Notes under the pieces: model-generated
The model's database searches: none
What the model was told of the DNA's origin: nothing
Seen by the model: the letters and a program-made list of their open reading frames with translations, nothing else
Origin: an uncultured Pseudomonadota bacterium
GTDB lineage: Bacteria; Pseudomonadota; Gammaproteobacteria; Steroidobacterales; Steroidobacteraceae
Assembly: GCA_902826635.1 (NCBI GenBank)
Contig: CADEFQ010000001.1
Coordinates: 62,001-126,000 of the forward strand
Reading direction: 5' to 3'
Length of the DNA stretch: 64,000 nt
Part shown: piece after piece, positions 46,158-55,565 of the stretch
How the letters are laid out: the number at the start of each line of letters is the position of its first letter
Numbering within the stretch: position 1 is the stretch's first letter
Translations under genes and position numbers: made by a program

Positions 46158-47738
46158 TCACTTCCAGCCGCGCAACATCTCGAGCAGCGGCTGCAAGTGC
46201 GCCGCCGACGTTGCGGCGCCGCCGATCTTCCCCGTCACCGCCGGCACAAGTTCGCCACAGAGTTTCTTGCCGAGCTCGACGCCCCATTGGTCGAACGCGT
46301 TGATGCCCCAGATCACGCTCTGCGTGAACACCGCGTGTTCGTAGAGCGCGATCAGCCGCCCGAGCGTGGCGGGATCGAGCGCATCGAACGCAATGAGCGA
46401 CGACGGCCGGTTGCCTTCGTAAACCTTGTGCGGGGAGCCCGCCGCTTCAAGCGGCTGCCCGAAAGCGAACGCCTCGGCCTGCGCGAGGCAATTGGCGATG
46501 GCGAGGTCATGCTGGTCCTGGCGGCCGCAGGAGCTGCGCGCCGGCAGCAGGAAATCGAGCGCCGCGCGCGGCGTGCCCTGATGCAGCAGCTGGAAGAACG
46601 AGTGCTGCGCGTTGTTGCCAGGCTCACCCCAGATCACCGGACCCGTGTTCCACTGCACGGCCGTGCCGCCCTGCGTAACCGATTTGCCGAGGCTTTCCAT
46701 CTCGAGCTGCTGCAGGTACGCGGGGAAGCGGGCGAGGCGCTGGTCATAGGGCAGCACCGCAAGCGTCGGCAACCCGAGGAAGTTGTTGTTCCAGACGCCG
46801 AGCAGCGCCGCGAGCGCCGGCAGATTTGCTCGCCAGGGCGCCGATGCAAAGTGTTCGTCGATGTCGCGCCCGCCGTCGAGGAACGCGAGGAAATGCTTCG
46901 CGCCGATCGCGATGGCGAGCGATACGCCGATCGACGACCAGATCGAGTAGCGCCCTCCGACCCAGTCCCACATCTCGAAGCGATAGTCGGGGTGGACACC
47001 GAAAGCGTTCATCGCCGGGGTATTCACCGACACCGCGGCGAAATGATCCGGCACCGCCGTCTCGCCGAGCACACCCGCGACCCACTCGCGCGCCGCCCCC
47101 GCGTTCGCGAGCGTCTCCTGCGTGGTGAAGGTCTTTGACGAAACGATGAACAAGGTCGTCGCGGGGTCGGCGGTCGCGATGACGTCGGAGATCTGGCAAC
47201 CGTCGACGTTCGAGACAAACGCCATGCGGGGTGCGCCTTCCGAGAAGCGGGCGAGCGCGGCCACGGCCATCGCCGGCCCGAGATCGGAACCGCCGATGCC
47301 GATGTTGACCACGGTCCGGTAGCGGCGCCGCATGCGCTCGGCGAAATTGAGCATGCGGGCGCGCTCGGCGAGCACGAGACGCTCGATATCCGCCCCGCCC
47401 AGCCGCTGCCCCTCGCGCTGACGCAGCGCGACGTGCAGCACCGCGCGCTTCTCGGTGGTGTTGATCGTCTCGCCCCGGCGCATCGCGGCGATGGCGTGAC
47501 GCAACTCCACCGCTTCGGCCAGCGCGTCGAGCGTCGCCAGCACCTCCTCGTCCACGCGCTGCCGCGAGTAATCGAGCAGCAGGTTCGCCGTGCGCGCCGA
47601 GCACTGCTCGAAGCGCTTCGGATCGCCCCCGAAGAGATCGCGCAGATGCCGCACGCCCGTGGTGGAGGTCAGCTCGCGCAACCGCTGCCACGGCCGGGTC
47701 TCGGGACCTGCGATACGCGGTGGCTGCGGCGCGCTCAT
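46158..47738 (-). CDS. pgi: Glucose-6-phosphate isomerase
   Basis: 526 residues from ATG 47738; a longer frame to 48023 runs inside the aminotransferase gene. Signatures: VVNIGIGGSDLGPAMAV, FIVSSKTFTTQETL, VGGRYSIWSSIG, VIWGEPGNNAQHSFFQLLHQGT and SPHKVYEGNRPSS. It links glucose and fructose 6-phosphate, the entry to mannose and UDP-sugar precursors. Confidence 0.96.
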   Translation of the reverse strand: MSAPQPPRIAGPETRPWQRLRELTSTTGVRHLRDLFGGDPKRFEQCSARTANLLLDYSRQRVDEEVLATLDALAEAVELRHAIAAMRRGETINTTEKRAVLHVALRQREGQRLGGADIERLVLAERARMLNFAERMRRRYRTVVNIGIGGSDLGPAMAVAALARFSEGAPRMAFVSNVDGCQISDVIATADPATTLFIVSSKTFTTQETLANAGAAREWVAGVLGETAVPDHFAAVSVNTPAMNAFGVHPDYRFEMWDWVGGRYSIWSSIGVSLAIAIGAKHFLAFLDGGRDIDEHFASAPWRANLPALAALLGVWNNNFLGLPTLAVLPYDQRLARFPAYLQQLEMESLGKSVTQGGTAVQWNTGPVIWGEPGNNAQHSFFQLLHQGTPRAALDFLLPARSSCGRQDQHDLAIANCLAQAEAFAFGQPLEAAGSPHKVYEGNRPSSLIAFDALDPATLGRLIALYEHAVFTQSVIWGINAFDQWGVELGKKLCGELVPAVTGKIGGAATSAAHLQPLLEMLRGWK

Positions 47739-47748
47739 GGTCGCCACC

Positions 47749-48915
47749 TTATTGCCGGTAGAACGACGCGATGCTGTCGACGACGTGCTGCAACTGCGCC
47801 GTCTCGAGTTCGGGGTAGATCGGCAGTGCGAGCGTTTCCGCGGCTGCGCGTTCGGACTCCGGGAAGTCGCCCGCCGCATGACCGAGGTAGGCAAAGCATT
47901 GCTGCAGGTGCAGTGGCACCGGATAGTAGATCTCGGTGCCGATTTCGGCCTTGGCGAGATGCGCACGCAGGTCGTCGCGGCCGCGCACGCGAACGACGTA
48001 TTGGTTGTAGATGTGCCGCCCACCCGGCGCGCCTTGCGGCGTCACGACCGCGCTGCCGAGAGCCGCCTTTGCGAACGCCGCGTCGTAGTACGCCGCGTTT
48101 CGCCGGCGCGCCGCGGACCAGTCGTCGAGATGCGGCAATTTCACGTTGAGCACGGCCGCCTGCATCTCGTCGAGCCGGAAGTTGCCGCCGATGAACGCGT
48201 GGTAGTACTTCGGCTTGCCGCCGTGGACGCGGAAGATTTCGAGTCGCTCGGCGAGCGCCGCATCGTTCGTGACGCACATGCCGGCGTCGCCGAAGGCGCC
48301 GAGGTTCTTCGTCGGGAAGAACGACAGGCAACCGATGTCGCCGAACGAGCAGGCGCGACGCCCCTTCGCGTCCGCCGAGCCGATCGCCTGCGCAGCGTCT
48401 TCGATCATGCGCAGCCCGTGCTTGCGCGCGATCGCCATCAGCGCGTCCATGTCGGCAACCTGGCCGTAGAGGTGCACGGGCATCAACGCTTTCACGGTGC
48501 CGTTCGTGTGCTTGTTGACCAGCCTGCCGCCGCGCACTTCGCAGTCGCGCGCAATGAAGCGCTCGACGGCGGCGGCCGACAGATTGAAGCTTGCGGTGTC
48601 GATGTCGCAGTAGACCGGCCGGGCCCCGGCGCGCGCGATCGTGCCGCCGGTGGCGAAGAACGTGTAAGGGGAAGTGATCACTTCGTCGCCGGGTCCGATA
48701 TCGAGCACCATCAGTGCGACGAGCAGCGCGTCGGTGCCGGAAGACACGCCGATCCCGAACTTCGTGCCGGTGTAGTTCGCGACCTCGGCCTCGAGCTTCT
48801 TCACCGCCGGGCCGAGGATGAAGTGCTGCGATTCGCTGACCGCCTCGATGGCGGCGTCGATGTCACGCTTCAGCGCGTGGTACTGGGGCTTGAGGTCGAG
48901 CAGGGGGACTTTCAT
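47749..48915 (-). CDS. Sugar aminotransferase, DegT/DnrJ/EryC1/StrS family
   Basis: 388 residues from ATG 48915. The PLP lysine is K203 in SFFPTKNLGAFGDAG, D173 (IEDAAQAIGS) binds the pyridine nitrogen, and VSSGTDALLVAL is the phosphate loop. The family transfers an amino group from glutamate to a keto-sugar nucleotide. No matching keto-sugar producer lies directly beside it; a WbpE-like or QdtB-like role is possible. Confidence 0.9.
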   Translation of the reverse strand: MKVPLLDLKPQYHALKRDIDAAIEAVSESQHFILGPAVKKLEAEVANYTGTKFGIGVSSGTDALLVALMVLDIGPGDEVITSPYTFFATGGTIARAGARPVYCDIDTASFNLSAAAVERFIARDCEVRGGRLVNKHTNGTVKALMPVHLYGQVADMDALMAIARKHGLRMIEDAAQAIGSADAKGRRACSFGDIGCLSFFPTKNLGAFGDAGMCVTNDAALAERLEIFRVHGGKPKYYHAFIGGNFRLDEMQAAVLNVKLPHLDDWSAARRRNAAYYDAAFAKAALGSAVVTPQGAPGGRHIYNQYVVRVRGRDDLRAHLAKAEIGTEIYYPVPLHLQQCFAYLGHAAGDFPESERAAAETLALPIYPELETAQLQHVVDSIASFYRQ

Positions 48916-48925
48916 GCCCCCAAGT

Positions 48926-49936
48926 CTAGCCGACCCGGTAGTACTCGAGGTACCAGTCGACAAAGCGCCGCACGCCGACTTCAATCGGCGTATCGGGCTT
49001 GTAGCCCACGTCGTCGATCAGGTCCTGCACGTCGGCCTCGGTGTCCGGCACGTCGCCCGGTTGTAGCGGCAGCAGGTTCTTTTCCGCCTTCCTGCCGAGG
49101 CATTGCTCGATCACTTCGATGTAACGCAGCAGCTCGACGGGGCGATTGTTGCCGATGTTGTAGAGCCGGAACGGTGCGCTGCTCGTCGCCGGATCGGGAT
49201 GCGCGCTATCCCATTTCGGGTTTGGCTGCGCGACCCGGTCGGTCGCCCGCACCACGCCTTCGACGATGTCGTCGACAAAGGTGAAGTCGCGCTTGTGGTG
49301 GCCGTGGTTGAAGACGTCGATCGGCTTGCCCGCGAGGATGTTCTTCGCAAAGAGGAACAGCGCCATGTCGGGCCGGCCCCAGGGGCCATAGACCGTGAAG
49401 AAGCGCAGCCCCGTGACCGGCAGCTTGAAGAGCCAGGCGTAGTTGTGCGCCATCAGTTCGTTGGCGCGCTTGGTCGAGGCGTACATCGAGAGCGGATGCC
49501 CGACGCCGCGGTGCACGCTGAAGGGCATGTCGGTGTTCGCACCGTAGACCGAGCTCGTCGAGGCGAACACGAGGTGCGCGACGGCGTTGTGCCGGCAGCC
49601 CTCGAGGATGTTCAGCGTGCCGGTGACATTGCTCGACACGTAGGCGTGCGGATTCTCGAGCGAGTAGCGCACGCCCGCCTGCGCGGCGAGGTGCACGACG
49701 CGATCGAATTTCTCGCGTTTGAAGAGATTCGCGATGCCGCCATTGTCGGCAAGGTCGAGCTTCACGAAGCGGAAGCCCGGCAGCGCTTCGAGGCGCGCGA
49801 GGCGGGCGCGCTTCAGGTTCACGTCGTAATAGTCGTTCAGGTTGTCGAGCCCGACGACCTCGTCACCGCGCGCGACGAAGCGATGCGCGGCGTGCGAGCC
49901 GATGAACCCTGCTGCTCCCGTGACGAGGATCTTCAC
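48926..49936 (-). CDS. UDP-glucuronate 4-epimerase-like SDR
   Basis: 336 residues. NAD motif GAAGFIGSH near 7-15, active-site STSSVYG and YASTKRANE (Tyr-x3-Lys). The sequence [32 protein letters not shown], the [19 protein letters not shown] stretch and the C-terminal [37 protein letters not shown] are those of CapI/UDP-GlcA epimerases. It would give UDP-galacturonate from the Ugd product. Confidence 0.9.
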   Translation of the reverse strand: MKILVTGAAGFIGSHAAHRFVARGDEVVGLDNLNDYYDVNLKRARLARLEALPGFRFVKLDLADNGGIANLFKREKFDRVVHLAAQAGVRYSLENPHAYVSSNVTGTLNILEGCRHNAVAHLVFASTSSVYGANTDMPFSVHRGVGHPLSMYASTKRANELMAHNYAWLFKLPVTGLRFFTVYGPWGRPDMALFLFAKNILAGKPIDVFNHGHHKRDFTFVDDIVEGVVRATDRVAQPNPKWDSAHPDPATSSAPFRLYNIGNNRPVELLRYIEVIEQCLGRKAEKNLLPLQPGDVPDTEADVQDLIDDVGYKPDTPIEVGVRRFVDWYLEYYRVG

Positions 49937-49943
49937 GCGCCGC

Positions 49944-51224
49944 TCACAGCCGCCCGTCGACCTGATCGGCCTTGAACAGGTATTTGATGTCGTAGACGAC
50001 CGCGTTCTTGCGGCCGAAACGCCGCACGGCGGCCGGACCGAGATCCTTGAACTGCTGATGGCCCACGGCGAGCACCACGGCGTCGTAGCCGCGCGCCTTC
50101 GGCGCCTTCACCGGCTTGATCCCGTATTCGTGTTGCGCCTCGCGGCTGTCGACCCATGGGTCGTGCACGTCGACCTGCGCGCCGTACTTTTCCAGTTCGC
50201 GCACGACATCGACCACCTTGGAGTTGCGGATGTCGGGGCAGTTTTCCTTGAAGGTGAGCCCGAGCACGAGCACCCGCGCCCCCTTCACGTGGATTCGCCG
50301 GCTCGTCATCAGCCGCGCGACTTCGGAGGCGACATAGAGCGCCATGTTGTCGTTCAAGCGCCGGCCCGCGAGGATCATCTCGGGGTGGTAGCCGATTTCC
50401 TGCGCCTTGTGCGTCAAATAGTAGGGATCGACGCCGATGCAATGCCCGCCAACGAGGCCGGGGCGGAACGGCAGGAAATTCCACTTGGTGCCGGACGCCA
50501 GCAACACTTCCTCGGTGTCGATGCCGAGGCGGTTGAAGATCAGCGCGAGCTCGTTGATCAGCGCGATGTTGACGTCGCGCTGCGTGTTTTCGATGACCTT
50601 GGCGGCCTCGGCGACGCGGATGCTCGATGCCTTGTGGGTCCCCGCCGTGATGATCGAGCCATAGAGCTTGTCGACGAACGTGGCGACTTCGGGAGTCGAG
50701 CCGGACGTGACCTTCTTGATCGTCGTGACGCGGTGCTGCTTGTCGCCCGGGTTGATGCGCTCGGGGCTGTAGCCCGCGAAGAAATCCTTGTTGAAGGTAA
50801 GGCCCGAGACGCGCTCGAGCACCGGCACGCACTCTTCCTCGGTGCAGCCCGGATACACGGTGGATTCGTAAACGACGATGTCGCCTTTCTTGAGCACCTT
50901 GCCGAGCGTCTCGCTCGCCTTCACGAGCGGCGTGAGATCGGGGCGCTTGTAGTTGTCGATCGGCGTCGGCACCGTGACGATGTAGACGCGGCATTTGCGC
51001 AACGCCGCGAGATCGGCGGTGAAGCTGAGCCGCTTCGACGCCTTGAGCTCGGCGCGCGTGACTTCGAGCGTGCTGTCGCGGCCCTTCGAGAGCTCCGCGA
51101 TGCGCTCGGGCTTTATGTCGAAGCCGACCGTGTCGTAGTGCTTGCCGAATTCAACGGCGAGCGGCAGGCCCACATAGCCGAGGCCGACCACACCAATCCT
51201 GCATTTGCGCAAGCTAGTCTCCAT
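49944..51224 (-). CDS. tviB: Nucleotide sugar dehydrogenase, TviB/WbpO type
   Basis: 426 residues from ATG 51224; the longer frame to 51347 has no family sequence before METSLRK. Motifs: [61 protein letters not shown] (catalytic Cys) and [19 protein letters not shown]. This group oxidises UDP-GlcNAc, UDP-GalNAc or UDP-ManNAc to the uronic acid. Confidence 0.9.
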   Translation of the reverse strand: METSLRKCRIGVVGLGYVGLPLAVEFGKHYDTVGFDIKPERIAELSKGRDSTLEVTRAELKASKRLSFTADLAALRKCRVYIVTVPTPIDNYKRPDLTPLVKASETLGKVLKKGDIVVYESTVYPGCTEEECVPVLERVSGLTFNKDFFAGYSPERINPGDKQHRVTTIKKVTSGSTPEVATFVDKLYGSIITAGTHKASSIRVAEAAKVIENTQRDVNIALINELALIFNRLGIDTEEVLLASGTKWNFLPFRPGLVGGHCIGVDPYYLTHKAQEIGYHPEMILAGRRLNDNMALYVASEVARLMTSRRIHVKGARVLVLGLTFKENCPDIRNSKVVDVVRELEKYGAQVDVHDPWVDSREAQHEYGIKPVKAPKARGYDAVVLAVGHQQFKDLGPAAVRRFGRKNAVVYDIKYLFKADQVDGRL

Positions 51225-51231
51225 AACCGGA

Positions 51232-51987
51232 TTATTGACGGATCGCCGCGGGCTGAACGCGATCCATGTCGCAATGCCGAAAGACGCAGCGACCGCCGCT
51301 CGTCCGGGCAATGAGGTCGAGCATCGCCTCGTGAGCGGCGAGTTCATCGGCGGTCGCCTCGCGCACGACGAGGCCGGCGTCCGGCCGTACGAGCGCCTGC
51401 ACGCCCCTGCCCTGCGCCCCTGCCGCCGCCGCGCCGTGGCTCGCGTCGAGCGCGAGCGTGCTCTGGCCGCCCGTCATCGTCAGGTACACATCGGCGAGAA
51501 TGCGGGCGTCGAGCAGTGCTCCGTGCAGCTCGCGGTGCGAATTGTCGATGCCATAACGCTTGCACAGCGCGTCGAGGTTGTTGCGCTGGCCCGGGTGCAT
51601 TTCGCGCGCGAGCGCCAGCGTGTCGAGCACGGTGCAAAGGCCCGCGATGCGGCGTGCGAGGCCGGCGTCAGGCAGGCGGGCGAGCTCGGCGTCGAGGAAG
51701 CCGACGTCGAACGAGGCGTTGTGGATCACGAGTTCGGCGCCCGCAACGAACTCGAGCAGTTCAGCGGCGATTTCCGCGAAGCGCGGGGCGTTCGCGAGAT
51801 CGGCGCTCGAAATGCCGTGCACGGCCTTCGCGCCTTCGTCGATTTCGCGATCAGGATTCAGGTAGCGATGGAACTTGCGGCCGGTCGCGCGCCGGTTCAG
51901 CAACTCGACGGCGCCGATCTCGATGATGCGGTGGCCGCGTTCGACCTCGAGGCCGGTGGTTTCAGTGTCGAGGACGATCTGGCGCAT
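51232..51987 (-). CDS. dnaQ: DNA polymerase III epsilon subunit (3'-5' exonuclease)
   Basis: 251 residues from ATG 51987. Exonuclease motifs: D7-T-E9-[19 protein letters not shown] and [19 protein letters not shown] (DEDDh type). The C-terminal ~60 residues are the region that binds the alpha subunit. It proofreads replication. It lies 11 bases after rnhA, on the same strand. Confidence 0.95.
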   Translation of the reverse strand: MRQIVLDTETTGLEVERGHRIIEIGAVELLNRRATGRKFHRYLNPDREIDEGAKAVHGISSADLANAPRFAEIAAELLEFVAGAELVIHNASFDVGFLDAELARLPDAGLARRIAGLCTVLDTLALAREMHPGQRNNLDALCKRYGIDNSHRELHGALLDARILADVYLTMTGGQSTLALDASHGAAAAGAQGRGVQALVRPDAGLVVREATADELAAHEAMLDLIARTSGGRCVFRHCDMDRVQPAAIRQ

Positions 51988-51998
51988 CGCGCGCGATT

Positions 51999-52448
51999 CT
52001 ACTCGAAGCCGCCGCCGAGCATCGCGTCGATCGCGTGGTTCGCAAGCGTGTCGACGCGCTCGTTGCCCTCGATGCCCGCGTGCGCCTTCACCCAATGCCA
52101 CTTCACCCGATGACGGCTTGCGGCCGCGTCGAGTGCTTCCCACAGGTCCTGGTTCTTGACCGGCTTTCTGGCCGCGGTCTTCCAGCCGCGCGCTTTCCAC
52201 GACGGCAACCATTCGCTGATGCCGCGTTTCACGTATTCCGAATCGGTGTAGACGGTGACGTCGGCAGGCCGCTTCAGCGCCTCGAGCGCGCGGATCACCG
52301 CCGTGAGTTCCATGCGGTTGTTGGTCGTCGCACGCTCGGCGCCCGACAGTTCCCGCACGTGCTCGCCGCTTGCCAGCGACGCGGCCCAGCCGCCCGGGCC
52401 CGGATTGCCGCGACAGGCGCCGTCCGTATAGATCGTGACGGTGCTCAT
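51999..52448 (-). CDS. rnhA: Ribonuclease HI
   Basis: 149 residues. The catalytic residues D9, E47, D69 and D133 and the H123 loop match E. coli D10, E48, D70, D134 and H124. It removes RNA from RNA-DNA hybrids. Its start overlaps the end of the YafS-like gene by four bases. Confidence 0.97.
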   Translation of the reverse strand: MSTVTIYTDGACRGNPGPGGWAASLASGEHVRELSGAERATTNNRMELTAVIRALEALKRPADVTVYTDSEYVKRGISEWLPSWKARGWKTAARKPVKNQDLWEALDAAASRHRVKWHWVKAHAGIEGNERVDTLANHAIDAMLGGGFE

Positions 52449-53056
52449 GAACGCGTGCGCGAAGTCGGCTTCACGAGGCTGCCGATGACGGCAGCGCGTT
52501 CGCGGGGACGGATTTTGATCGGTGTCATCGTGTAGACCCGTTTGCGGGCCTTGAGGATATACGCACTGTGCAGGTAGTGCCGCGACGCGATGATTTCGTA
52601 ACCGAGGAGCGCAAGCCAGTCGCAGACGCGCCGCTCGGCGAGGAGATTGCGCAGGCCCGGCGGGAACGCGCCGCGCGAAAGCCGCGCCCGCAAGCCCCAG
52701 AGGCTGATCGGGCGCAGCCCGGCGACGATCAGCTGCCCCTCCCCCGCGAGCACGCGATCGGCTTCGCGAATCATCGCTTTCGGATCCGGCAGGAATTCCA
52801 GCGTGTGCGGCAGCAGCACCGCATCGACGGTGCCGCTGGCAATCGGCAATTGCGGCAAACGCGCGACGAGATCGACGCCGTCCACATGCCGCTCGGCAAT
52901 CACGGTCTGCTGTCGCGTGCGCGACCCATTCAGCAGCCCTCGCGGCGATCCCCAGAGGCCTACCTGCAACAACTCCCAGCCGAACACGTCGTCGAGCGTC
53001 TCCGCGAGGAGCGCCGTTTCAGCTTCGAGCAACACTGCGGGCGGGGGCGTGAGCAT
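52445..53056 (-). CDS. YafS-like SAM-dependent methyltransferase
   Basis: 203 residues. Methyltransf_11-like: [14 protein letters not shown] at the SAM site, [44 protein letters not shown] in the core. The SAM glycine motif is degenerate, as in YafS. It stands before rnhA and dnaQ and divergent to mltD, the conserved neighbourhood of yafS. gloB, which usually lies between it and mltD, is absent. Confidence 0.85.
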   Translation of the reverse strand: MLTPPPAVLLEAETALLAETLDDVFGWELLQVGLWGSPRGLLNGSRTRQQTVIAERHVDGVDLVARLPQLPIASGTVDAVLLPHTLEFLPDPKAMIREADRVLAGEGQLIVAGLRPISLWGLRARLSRGAFPPGLRNLLAERRVCDWLALLGYEIIASRHYLHSAYILKARKRVYTMTPIKIRPRERAAVIGSLVKPTSRTRS

Positions 53057-53173
53057 GCGTTACGTGAACGAGGGCACAAAATTGCTAGCCAATATGTGAA
53101 CTTACAGGTTAAATACGCCGATTCAAGGGGGTAGGTTAACGCTGCTGCCGCTTCGCCGACGGGGGACGATTTT

Positions 53174-54742
53174 TTGAACCGGATATTGGGCCTTCTGGCC
53201 GCCCTCACACTGAGCGCCTGCGCCACCGTGCGCACGCCCCCGCCGCCTGCGCCGACGCCCGTGCCGGCCGTGGCCGTGCCCGATGCGCCGCTGATTGCAC
53301 CGGCGCCCGAAGTACCGGTCACCGTCGTCGGCATTACACCCGAGAAGTATTCCGACCTCTTCGACCGCATGCGCGCGGGCTATCAGCTCGAGGACGTGGA
53401 CGCGGACTCGGTCGATCGCGAATTCCGTTTCTACGCGAACAACCCCGAGTATCTCGATCGGGTGTTCAGCCGTGCCGGTCCGTACCTCTATCACATCGTC
53501 AGCGAGATCGAAGCGCGGCAGATGCCGCTCGAGCTCGCGCTGCTGCCGGTGGTCGAAAGCGCGTTCGAACCGTATGCCTATTCGCGCGCGCGCGCTTCCG
53601 GCCTGTGGCAATTCATTCCGCCCACCGGTTCGCGCTTCGGCCTCAAGCAGGACTGGTGGTACGACGGCCGTCGCGACGTGATCGAATCGACCCGCGCCGC
53701 GCTCGACTACCTGCAGTTCCTGCATTCCGAGTTCGACGACTGGCTGCTCGCCGTTGCGGCCTACAACTGCGGCGAAGCCAACGTCGCACGGGCGGTGCGC
53801 GCCAATGCCAACGCGGGGCGCCCGACCGATTTCTTCTCGATCCGCGCACGCCTGCCGAAGGAAACGCGCGCCTACGTGCCGAAGCTGCTCGCGATGGCGC
53901 GCCTGTTCCTTTCGCCGCAGGACTTCGGCATCGAGTTCAGCGCGCTGCCGAACGAACCGTATTTCGAGAGCGTCGACACGCTGGGCCAGATCGACATGAA
54001 GCTCGCCGCGGACCTGGCGGGGATCTCCTACGAGGAGCTCTACACGCTGAACCCGGCGTTTCACCGCTGGGCCACCGACCCGAGCGGCCCGCATCGCCTG
54101 CTGGTTCCGTCCGACACCGCCGACCTTTTCCGCGAAAGTGTTCGCCAGCTGACGGCGGATGAACGCATGCGCGTCGCGCACCACCGCGTGGAGCCGGGCG
54201 ACACCGTCGCCGCCATTGCGCGCGAATACCATACGCAGACGCATGTGATCCGGGAACTGAACTACCTCCCGGCGTCCGCGAAGCTCGTGGTCGGTGACGA
54301 CCTGCGCGTTCCGTCCGGCGTCACGGAATTGCCCGCCAAGGTGCAGCTCGCCGCGCTGCGCGTCGATCGCGGCGTGCGCGGCACCCGCGCCAGGGGTGGC
54401 GCGCATGTCGTGCGACGCGGCGACACGCTCTCGGCGATCGCCCGACGCAACCGCATGGACGTGCGCACGCTGGCGGCGCTCAACAACATGAGCGTCAACG
54501 ACACGATCCGCGCGGGCCAGCGCCTCGTCGTCAGCAAGTCGGGCAGCAACGCTTCGGCGCCGCGCGGCAGCGGCTCCGGCGGCGGCGGCTCGAGCTACAC
54601 GGTGCGCAGCGGCGATTCGCTCTGGTCGATCGCGCAGCGCTTCGGCATCACGGTCTCGCAGATCGTCGCGTGGAACGGCATCTCCACCCGCTCGACGATC
54701 AAGCCGGGACAGAAACTCACCGTCAAGAAAATACCCGGGTAA
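53174..54742 (+). CDS. mltD: Membrane-bound lytic murein transglycosylase D with LysM domains
   Basis: 522 residues from a TTG at 53174, seven bases after GGGGGA. Lipoprotein signal with lipobox LSAC (Cys16). The SLT domain has the catalytic Glu128 in [25 protein letters not shown] (E. coli E125) and [14 protein letters not shown]. Three LysM modules follow near 340-383, 410-455 and 478-521, each closing with a hydrophobic V/I-P or V-x-K. It cleaves peptidoglycan at the outer-membrane inner face. Confidence 0.95.
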   Translation: MNRILGLLAALTLSACATVRTPPPPAPTPVPAVAVPDAPLIAPAPEVPVTVVGITPEKYSDLFDRMRAGYQLEDVDADSVDREFRFYANNPEYLDRVFSRAGPYLYHIVSEIEARQMPLELALLPVVESAFEPYAYSRARASGLWQFIPPTGSRFGLKQDWWYDGRRDVIESTRAALDYLQFLHSEFDDWLLAVAAYNCGEANVARAVRANANAGRPTDFFSIRARLPKETRAYVPKLLAMARLFLSPQDFGIEFSALPNEPYFESVDTLGQIDMKLAADLAGISYEELYTLNPAFHRWATDPSGPHRLLVPSDTADLFRESVRQLTADERMRVAHHRVEPGDTVAAIAREYHTQTHVIRELNYLPASAKLVVGDDLRVPSGVTELPAKVQLAALRVDRGVRGTRARGGAHVVRRGDTLSAIARRNRMDVRTLAALNNMSVNDTIRAGQRLVVSKSGSNASAPRGSGSGGGGSSYTVRSGDSLWSIAQRFGITVSQIVAWNGISTRSTIKPGQKLTVKKIPG

Positions 54743-54746
54743 CTCA

Positions 54747-55541
54747 ATGGGCTTCATGACCGGCAAACGCGCACTCATCGTGGGCGTGGCGACCGACCGT
54801 TCCATCGCCTGGGGCATCGCGCAGGCGATGCACCGCGAAGGCGCGCAACTGGCGATCTCCTGGGCCAACGAAAAGCTCAAGGACCGCGTACTGCCGCTCG
54901 CCGCGGAAGTCGGCGCGCTGACGATGCCGCTCGACGTCACGGTCGACAGCGAGATCGACGCGGCGTTCGCACTGCTCAAGCGCGAATGGGGCGGCCTCGA
55001 TGTGCTCGTCCACGCGGTCGCGTATGCGCCGCGCGAAGCACTCACCGGCAATTTCGTCGAGGCGACGACGCGCGATTCCTTCCGTGTCGCCCACGACATC
55101 TCGAGCTATAGCCTGACCGCGCTCGCGCGCGGCGCCGCCCCGCTGATGGCGGGGCGCAAGGGCGCGATCGTCACCCTCAGCTATCTCGGCGCGGTGCGTT
55201 CGGTGCCGAGCTACAACGTCATGGGGCTCGCCAAGGCGAGTCTCGAGGCGAACGTGCGCTTCCTCGCGGCGGACATGGGTCCGACCGGCGTGCGCGTCAA
55301 CGGCATTTCGGCGGGTCCGATCAAGACGCTCGCCGCCGCGGGCATTCCGGGGTTTCGCAAGATGCTCGGCCGCGTGGCCGACGTCGCCCCCCTGCGCCGC
55401 AACGTGACGCTCGAAGACGTGGGCAATGCGGCCGCGTTCCTCTGCTCCGATCTCGCCTCGGGGATCACCGGCGAGATCCTCTACGTCGACAGCGGGTTCA
55501 GCACGGTCGGCATGAGTTTTCCGCTCGAAGCGGAAGGCTAG
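54747..55541 (+). CDS. fabI: Enoyl-ACP reductase (NADH)
   Basis: 264 residues. Catalytic Y146, Y156 and K163 lie in [25 protein letters not shown]. The NADH site is [17 protein letters not shown]. The residue aligned with E. coli Gly93 is Ala (A92 in VHAVAYAP). It does the last step of fatty-acid elongation. It starts four bases after mltD. Confidence 0.95.
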   Translation: MGFMTGKRALIVGVATDRSIAWGIAQAMHREGAQLAISWANEKLKDRVLPLAAEVGALTMPLDVTVDSEIDAAFALLKREWGGLDVLVHAVAYAPREALTGNFVEATTRDSFRVAHDISSYSLTALARGAAPLMAGRKGAIVTLSYLGAVRSVPSYNVMGLAKASLEANVRFLAADMGPTGVRVNGISAGPIKTLAAAGIPGFRKMLGRVADVAPLRRNVTLEDVGNAAAFLCSDLASGITGEILYVDSGFSTVGMSFPLEAEG

Positions 55542-55564
55542 CGGGCGGCAGGCCGGCCGCCTGC
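55541..55564. terminator. GC-rich hairpin between convergent fabI and ppiD
   Basis: GCGGGCGGC (55541-55549) pairs with GCCGCCTGC (55556-55564) with one G-U pair and a six-base loop. It fills most of the 24-base gap between the two stops. No T-run follows on either strand, so only a weak bidirectional terminator is suggested. Confidence 0.35.
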
Positions 55565-55565
55565 G

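Noticed and set aside
47590..49284. 564-codon open frame on the + strand
   Set aside because: It is antisense to the aminotransferase and the epimerase, both of which have clear motifs.
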